Source: Caminibacter pacificus (GTDB lineage: Bacteria; Campylobacterota; Campylobacteria; Campylobacterales; Nautiliaceae). Taken from it: 64,000 nucleotides of DNA. Made by a program: the position numbers and the translations under genes. Every line of letters begins with the position of its first letter. Within the stretch, counting starts at the first letter, position 1. Location: NCBI RefSeq assembly GCF_003752135.1, contig NZ_RJVK01000006.1, positions 28,406 through 92,405 of the forward strand, in the 5' to 3' direction. Under the pieces are notes generated by a model, which saw only the letters and a program-made list of their open reading frames with translations, had not been told where the DNA came from and ran no database searches. Below, piece by piece: positions 60,573 through 64,000 of this stretch.

Positions 60573-60785
60573 ATGAAAGAATTAGAAAAAATTGTAGAAT
60601 ATATAGAACAAATAAAAATAGCAACCGAACTGCAAGCACTTGAAATTGATAATTGTAAAAAAATGCTTGAAAAAAACGAATTGAGCTTGGAGGATTTAGA
60701 TTTAAAATCTGCTGAGCTTATTGATTATTTTGTTGATAAACTTGACGAAAGTATAAACGAGCTTATTAAAAACAAAAATAAATAA
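60573..60785 (+). CDS. 70-residue acidic helical protein
   Basis: ATG 60573, AAAGGGG in front; 70 residues, all helical, acidic, heptad-like (starts MKELEKIVEYIEQIKIATEL). Driven by the consensus promoter in the inverted repeat. Its stop is followed by AT-rich repeats near the partition locus. Unknown function. Confidence 0.6.
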   Translation: MKELEKIVEYIEQIKIATELQALEIDNCKKMLEKNELSLEDLDLKSAELIDYFVDKLDESINELIKNKNK

Positions 60786-60826
60786 ATAACTTCTTCTAAG
60801 CTCTCCTTATTCTTCTTTTACAATTT

Positions 60827-60932
60827 AAAACAATAAAAAAATATAATTTTTTTATAAAAGAATGTTATTTTTTATTAAAAAATTTATAATTTAATATTTA
60901 AAAAATATAATTTGTTTATGTAAAAATATAAT
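60827..60932. repeat. 106-bp perfect inverted repeat at partition locus, left copy
   Basis: Exact reverse complement of 62443-62548. Nearly pure A+T. It brackets the parA locus with its mirror copy. Adjoining 21-bp units (ATATAATTTGTTTATG type) start at 60905, 60926, 60947 and 60968, exactly 21 bases apart. Confidence 0.85.
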
Positions 60933-60988
60933 GTTTGTAATAAAAAGTATAATTTTTCTATAAGAAAATATAATTTGTTTATAAATAA
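60905..60988. repeat. AT-rich 21-bp array, mirror orientation
   Basis: Four units of 21 bases; the reverse complement reads ATTATATT-type like the array at 62317-62548. Located downstream of the partition operon. The gap 60786-61068 carries only these repeats and the terminator. Confidence 0.7.
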
Positions 60989-61059
60989 GTAAGTTAAAAA
61001 TATAATTTATTTATTAGTGAATTATAAAAAAATTATATTTTTTTTGCAAAAAGGAGAAA

Positions 61060-61094
61060 AAGAACAACTTAGTCTTCATCTCTAAGTTGTTCTT
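61060..61094 (-). terminator. terminator of the partition operon, overlapping the last stop codon
   Basis: AAGAACAACTTAG and CTAAGTTGTTCTT (61060-61072 and 61082-61094) form a perfect 13-bp stem with a 9-base loop; on the reverse strand the stem ends in TTCTTTTTC. The stop codon of the ribbon-helix-helix gene lies at the loop edge. Confidence 0.75.
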
Positions 61095-61356
61095 GAATTT
61101 TCTTTAATGGGTCAAGTGGATTTATTTCCGGAGCTTGTGTATCTTGTGTAGTTTGTGTAGTTTCTTTTGGTTCTTCTAAAATTTCTGATTCTTCTTCAAG
61201 AAAAATATTTGAAAGCTCGGGATTGAGTTTTATTTTTCTATAATACTCTTGAATCGCCTCCCTAACAAAAAGAGAGCGTTTTGATTTCTTTATCTTTTTT
61301 ATAATTATTCTTTTTTCCGCTTTTGAAAGAGTAAAACACATAGTTTCGTTTTTCAT
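61069..61356 (-). CDS. ribbon-helix-helix partition partner (ParB/ParG-like)
   Basis: A 95-residue protein. N-terminal MCFTLSKAEKRIIIKKI then RSLFVREAIQEYYRK fits a CopG/ribbon-helix-helix DNA-binding fold; the rest is acidic and Gln/Thr-rich, ending IQEQLRDED. It stands one base after parA, the usual type Ib pairing. The order differs from ParG in that the RHH is N-terminal and the tail C-terminal. It would bind the 21-bp arrays as centromere (inference). Confidence 0.7.
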   Translation of the reverse strand: MKNETMCFTLSKAEKRIIIKKIKKSKRSLFVREAIQEYYRKIKLNPELSNIFLEEESEILEEPKETTQTTQDTQAPEINPLDPLKKIQEQLRDED

Positions 61357-61357
61357 A

Positions 61358-62164
61358 TTAATCCCTTTCGTTTATTTTAGTAACAAAATTCTTATTGATT
61401 TTATCGAGGTTTTTTGAGTATTTGTATATTTCTTCCGCTTCTCTTAAAGTTTGTTTAAATTTTTTATACTTTTCTGTCATTTCTTCATTATTATCTTGTT
61501 TGAGCTTTTCAACAAACTCTTTTATAAGTTTATCTTTATCTTTGATAAGTTCCTCTATTGAAAGGAATTTATCAAGCAATGCCGTTTTTTGAGCGTCAAA
61601 GATTTGAAGAACACTCCAAAACGGCATAAAACCGAAATCTTTTATTTTTTGCAAAGTATCCGCATCAATAGCGGATACACCAAAAGTCTCATTTCCATAT
61701 ATGGAAATAAATTCTTTTTTTATTTCATTTTTATTAAAAATTCTTGATAAAACGACATAGATTTCCGGATTTGGAAATCTTGTAGAAATTTCCTCTATTG
61801 TTTGAGAGAGGTTTGTTCTGCTTTGAAGATTTTGGTCAATAGGGATGATGAACTTTACGGGCACCATTGCTTCTGAAAGAGCTTTCAAAACTCTTTTTGT
61901 GTCATCACCCCCACCTGCGTCGATGATATTGATTTTGTTTTCATCGACGAGGCTATTCAACTCAACCTCGTCGATTGCGTCGTTTGTTTGATTAATTCTG
62001 AACTGCTTTATTTTAAAATTCTTTGTTTTGTAGTCTATCTTATTATTATTATCTATATGATACAAAGTCATTTCTCCCTTATCTCTAAATAGATAAGGAA
62101 GCATATGAACTGCTATCGTTGTTTTTCCAACTCCGCCTTTTGTGTTTAGTACAACTAAATTCAT
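61358..62164 (-). CDS. parA: ParA partition ATPase
   Basis: A 268-residue protein from ATG 62164 (AGGAG in front). Deviant Walker A NTKGGVGKTT (7-16), Walker A' IDNNN, and NIIDAGGGDDTKRV as the Asp-containing motif where classical ParA has DxPP. No N-terminal DNA-binding domain, so a short type Ib ParA. With the RHH partner it segregates the plasmid. Transcribed from the promoter at 62194-62223. Confidence 0.85.
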   Translation of the reverse strand: MNLVVLNTKGGVGKTTIAVHMLPYLFRDKGEMTLYHIDNNNKIDYKTKNFKIKQFRINQTNDAIDEVELNSLVDENKINIIDAGGGDDTKRVLKALSEAMVPVKFIIPIDQNLQSRTNLSQTIEEISTRFPNPEIYVVLSRIFNKNEIKKEFISIYGNETFGVSAIDADTLQKIKDFGFMPFWSVLQIFDAQKTALLDKFLSIEELIKDKDKLIKEFVEKLKQDNNEEMTEKYKKFKQTLREAEEIYKYSKNLDKINKNFVTKINERD

Positions 62165-62193
62165 TTTAGCTCCTTTTTCTTTTTTTTTGTTAA

Positions 62194-62223
62194 ATAATAA
62201 CATCTTAATTGCTTTAATGTCAA
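62194..62223 (-). promoter_or_regulatory. parA promoter
   Basis: Reverse strand TTGACA (62223-62218), 18 bases, TATTAT (62199-62194); ATG at 62164. Confidence 0.65.
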
Positions 62224-62230
62224 TAAAAAA

Positions 62231-62660
62231 ATTATATTTTTTTATAATTTATTTATAATTTTTTTATAATTTATTTATAGTTTTTTAATATTGAATTATA
62301 AATTTTTTAATAAAAAATTATATTTTTTTATAAAGGAATTATATTTTTGCATTAATAAATATAATTTTTTAATGTTTCTATTATATTTTTTTATAAAAAT
62401 ATTATATTTATTTGATAAAACATTATATTTTTACATAAATAAATTATATTTTTACATAAACAAATTATATTTTTTAAATATTAAATTATAAATTTTTTAA
62501 TAAAAAATAACATTCTTTTATAAAAAAATTATATTTTTTTATTGTTTTTATATAAAAAAATGTTAATAATTTAATACTTTTTTATAAACGAATTATATTT
62601 ATTTATAAAAAAATTATACTTTTTATTACAAAAATTATATTTTTCATTTATCAAAGCTTA
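62231..62660. repeat. AT-rich 21-bp phased array beside parA (centromere/operator candidate)
   Basis: Units beginning ATTATATTT start at 62317, 62338, 62380, 62401, 62422, 62443, 62464 and 62485, strictly multiples of 21 apart, with looser copies before and after. The right 106-bp inverted repeat lies within (62443-62548). Located upstream of parA, where type Ib centromeres are found. From 62661 to 62948 there is no gene; it holds two tandem TTATCAAAGC, a hairpin and the leader of the next gene. Confidence 0.7.
62443..62548. repeat. 106-bp perfect inverted repeat at partition locus, right copy
   Basis: Exact reverse complement of 60827-60932 over all 106 bases, including the non-repetitive part AATAACATTC, so it is not just AT simplicity. 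Confidence 0.85.
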
Positions 62661-62785
62661 TCAAAGCTCTCAATCTCCTAAAAATTCCCTAAAAAGGTTT
62701 AATTATTAAAGTTTAAAAGACAAAAAAAACTTTTTTTAAAGCAAAATTTTTAATTTTTCCAAAAAATTTTTTTAAAGAAAAAAAG

Positions 62786-62820
62786 GGGCTAATGTGTATT
62801 ATGCTATACACATTACCCTT
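62786..62820. terminator. hairpin with T-runs on both strands
   Basis: AATGTGTAT and ATACACATT (62791-62799, 62806-62814) pair perfectly around six bases, with GGG/CCC extending it. Followed by TTTT forward and TTTTTTT reverse. A bidirectional terminator isolating the partition locus from the next gene. Confidence 0.55.
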
Positions 62821-62948
62821 TTACGCTAAGGTTGTTTTAGTAATTTCAGTTTAATTTTTGTTAAATTTATGTTAAGTCATATTGAATTTGTAACGATAAT
62901 AAAATAAAATTTCGTTAGCGGTAGCTTTTCAGCAAAAGGAGGAGAGAG

Positions 62949-64000
62949 ATGAATGGTTATATAGTAGGGGCATTATTAGCCACTACACTATTATCAGTCA
63001 CGGCTATTGAAAGTGTAGTGGCAAATCAAAAAAAGACGGAAGAGTTAAAAGCGGTAGTTAGTACTGCTCAAAATATCAACGAACTGCAAAATAGAATGGT
63101 GGCTCAAAGCAATTTTTATAAGCTGCCATTAACGCACCCTGAGAATTTGGAAGTGTCAAAACTTGCAATTAACGCAACGGCTCACGACAGATTGTTACTA
63201 AATAAATTACAAGCGGCAATGGCTATCGCAGTTGATAAATACAACAACGAACATCCAAGCTGTGCGTTACTTGCAAGAACCGGAAAAATTACACTAAACG
63301 AGTGTAAAGAAATTACATCAAAGAATCTTGACTTTGTAAAAATCGAAGACGGGGCGTTTGTAGTTGAAACAAAAGACCCTGAAACAGCCGATAAGATTGT
63401 TAATGTTATTTCGCACACCACAAACGTAGCGGAAGTGGATAAAAAGACAAAATCAGTAAAAACAGCTGACGTTGAAGTGGCTCAGAAAGCATATGCCGCA
63501 AAACAAATCGCAAAAGCCACCGCGGATATTAAAAGGCATATGAGTGAGCTTACACCTGAAGAACTTGAAGCTCAACTTAATCGTATCGTTAAAGCGGGTA
63601 AAGACGCTCCCGAAACGGCTAAAAAAGCTATTGATGATATTAAAAACTTAGTGGTTTCAGGTAATTGGGAGAACTTAAAACCCATTATAAATGAAAAAGC
63701 AAACGAATTGCTTGCAAACACAGCTGCATTAAATTCGGTTTCAAGTCCGATTATTGATTCAAAACCTTTACCTGATACGAAAGAGGGTGAATATGTACCT
63801 TTGCCTATCGAAAAAGCACCGATTGAGTCAATCAGTATTGATAATAAGTTTCCAACAACACCAAACACTTCCGTAGAAGATAGCGGGGGTGTAAATACAA
63901 TCCAACCTATCGAAAAAGCACCGATTGAGTCAATCAGTATTGATAATAAGTTTCCAACAACACCAAACACTTCCGTAGAAGATAGCGGGGGTGTAAATAC
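62949..64000 (+). CDS. membrane-anchored repeat protein, 3' end beyond the window
   Basis: Frame open from ATG 62949 (AAAGGAGG before it) to the window end, at least 350 residues. An N-terminal membrane segment or signal anchor (YIVGALLATTLLSVTAI), then a helical Ala/Lys-rich domain to about residue 275 with two Cys (SCALLARTG, NECKEI), followed by a 34-residue tandem repeat (PIEKAPIESISIDNKFP start) that is still running at the edge. Base composition is richer in G+C than its surroundings. Possibly a cell-surface or periplasmic structural protein. Confidence 0.7.
   Translation, partial: MNGYIVGALLATTLLSVTAIESVVANQKKTEELKAVVSTAQNINELQNRMVAQSNFYKLPLTHPENLEVSKLAINATAHDRLLLNKLQAAMAIAVDKYNNEHPSCALLARTGKITLNECKEITSKNLDFVKIEDGAFVVETKDPETADKIVNVISHTTNVAEVDKKTKSVKTADVEVAQKAYAAKQIAKATADIKRHMSELTPEELEAQLNRIVKAGKDAPETAKKAIDDIKNLVVSGNWENLKPIINEKANELLANTAALNSVSSPIIDSKPLPDTKEGEYVPLPIEKAPIESISIDNKFPTTPNTSVEDSGGVNTIQPIEKAPIESISIDNKFPTTPNTSVEDSGGVN
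63804..64000. repeat. 102-bp in-frame tandem repeat
   Basis: Copy 1 at 63804-63905, copy 2 from 63906 and cut by the window end after 95 bases, identical where visible. It encodes 34 residues with PIEKAPIESISIDNKFPTTP and VEDSGGVNT parts. Full identity points to recent duplication. Confidence 0.85.

Noticed and set aside
62291..62491. Forward open frame of 66 residues in the AT array
   Set aside because: Phe/Tyr/Leu/Lys low complexity created by the 21-bp AT repeats; no ribosome site.
63182..63970. Reverse open frames at the right edge
   Set aside because: They are mirror frames of the long forward gene that begins at 62949, which has a good start and ribosome site and remains open to the window end.
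1..64000. tRNA, rRNA or insertion sequences
   Set aside because: No cloverleaf-like or rRNA-like stretch and no transposase was seen; the only recombinase is the tyrosine recombinase at 10848-11768.

Overview
The window is a stretch of a large, very AT-rich (roughly three quarters A+T) replicon, cut inside a gene at both ends. A Rep_3-type initiator beside an array of ten 21-bp iterons, a parA plus ribbon-helix-helix partition pair, a coupling ATPase, a VirB4-class ATPase, VirB8-like and DotA-like proteins, TopB, SSB and a tyrosine recombinase together say conjugative plasmid (or plasmid-like integrative element). The low G+C, lysine/asparagine/isoleucine-rich proteins, AAGGAG ribosome sites and strong TATAAT boxes suggest a Campylobacterota host, perhaps of the vent Nautiliales kind. 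That placement is inference.
Layout. 1-6.5 kb: forward, separately promoted genes (small acidic coiled-coil proteins, an 1120-residue divergent helicase-like protein, an EAL c-di-GMP phosphodiesterase). 6.5-9.3 kb: reverse accessory cluster with SSB, a TOPRIM-like protein and a 41-residue translationally coupled gene. 9.6-11.8 kb: forward small genes and a tyrosine recombinase. 11.75-27.9 kb: two reverse operons with VirB8/DotI-like, TopB, several exported proteins and the coupling protein with a DotM/TrbA-like partner. 28-30.1 kb: coiled-coil gene and zeta-like kinase in divergence, then a probable structured RNA. 30.2-41.2 kb: reverse operon for a type IVb (R64 thin-pilus-like) pilus: ATPase, platform protein, accessory proteins, major prepilin, lipoprotein secretin. 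41.2-48.9 kb: reverse operon with the VirB4/TraU-like ATPase, a DotH/VirB9-like protein and small exported proteins. 49-57.3 kb: reverse operon with DHH phosphoesterase, AAA+ ATPase, DotA/TraY-like protein, second prepilin and lytic transglycosylase. 57.3-64 kb: iterons, Rep, partition locus between inverted AT-rich arrays, and a partial repeat-containing anchored protein.
How it works together. The T4SS parts most resemble the I-type (IncI/R64 and Dot/Icm) family, and R64 is also the classic plasmid that pairs such a system with a thin type IVb pilus used for mating in liquid. Here both gene sets are interleaved in one 46-kb reverse block. Two repeated promoter designs seem to coordinate the replicon: AGAAAAGTT-N5-TATAAT ahead of rep, the helicase-like gene, EAL gene, kinase and the first transfer operon, and a longer conserved TTGAAC...TATAAT element with a fixed upstream block ahead of four further transfer/pilus operons. 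No relaxase or prepilin peptidase was recognised in the window; they may lie outside it or be too diverged to see.
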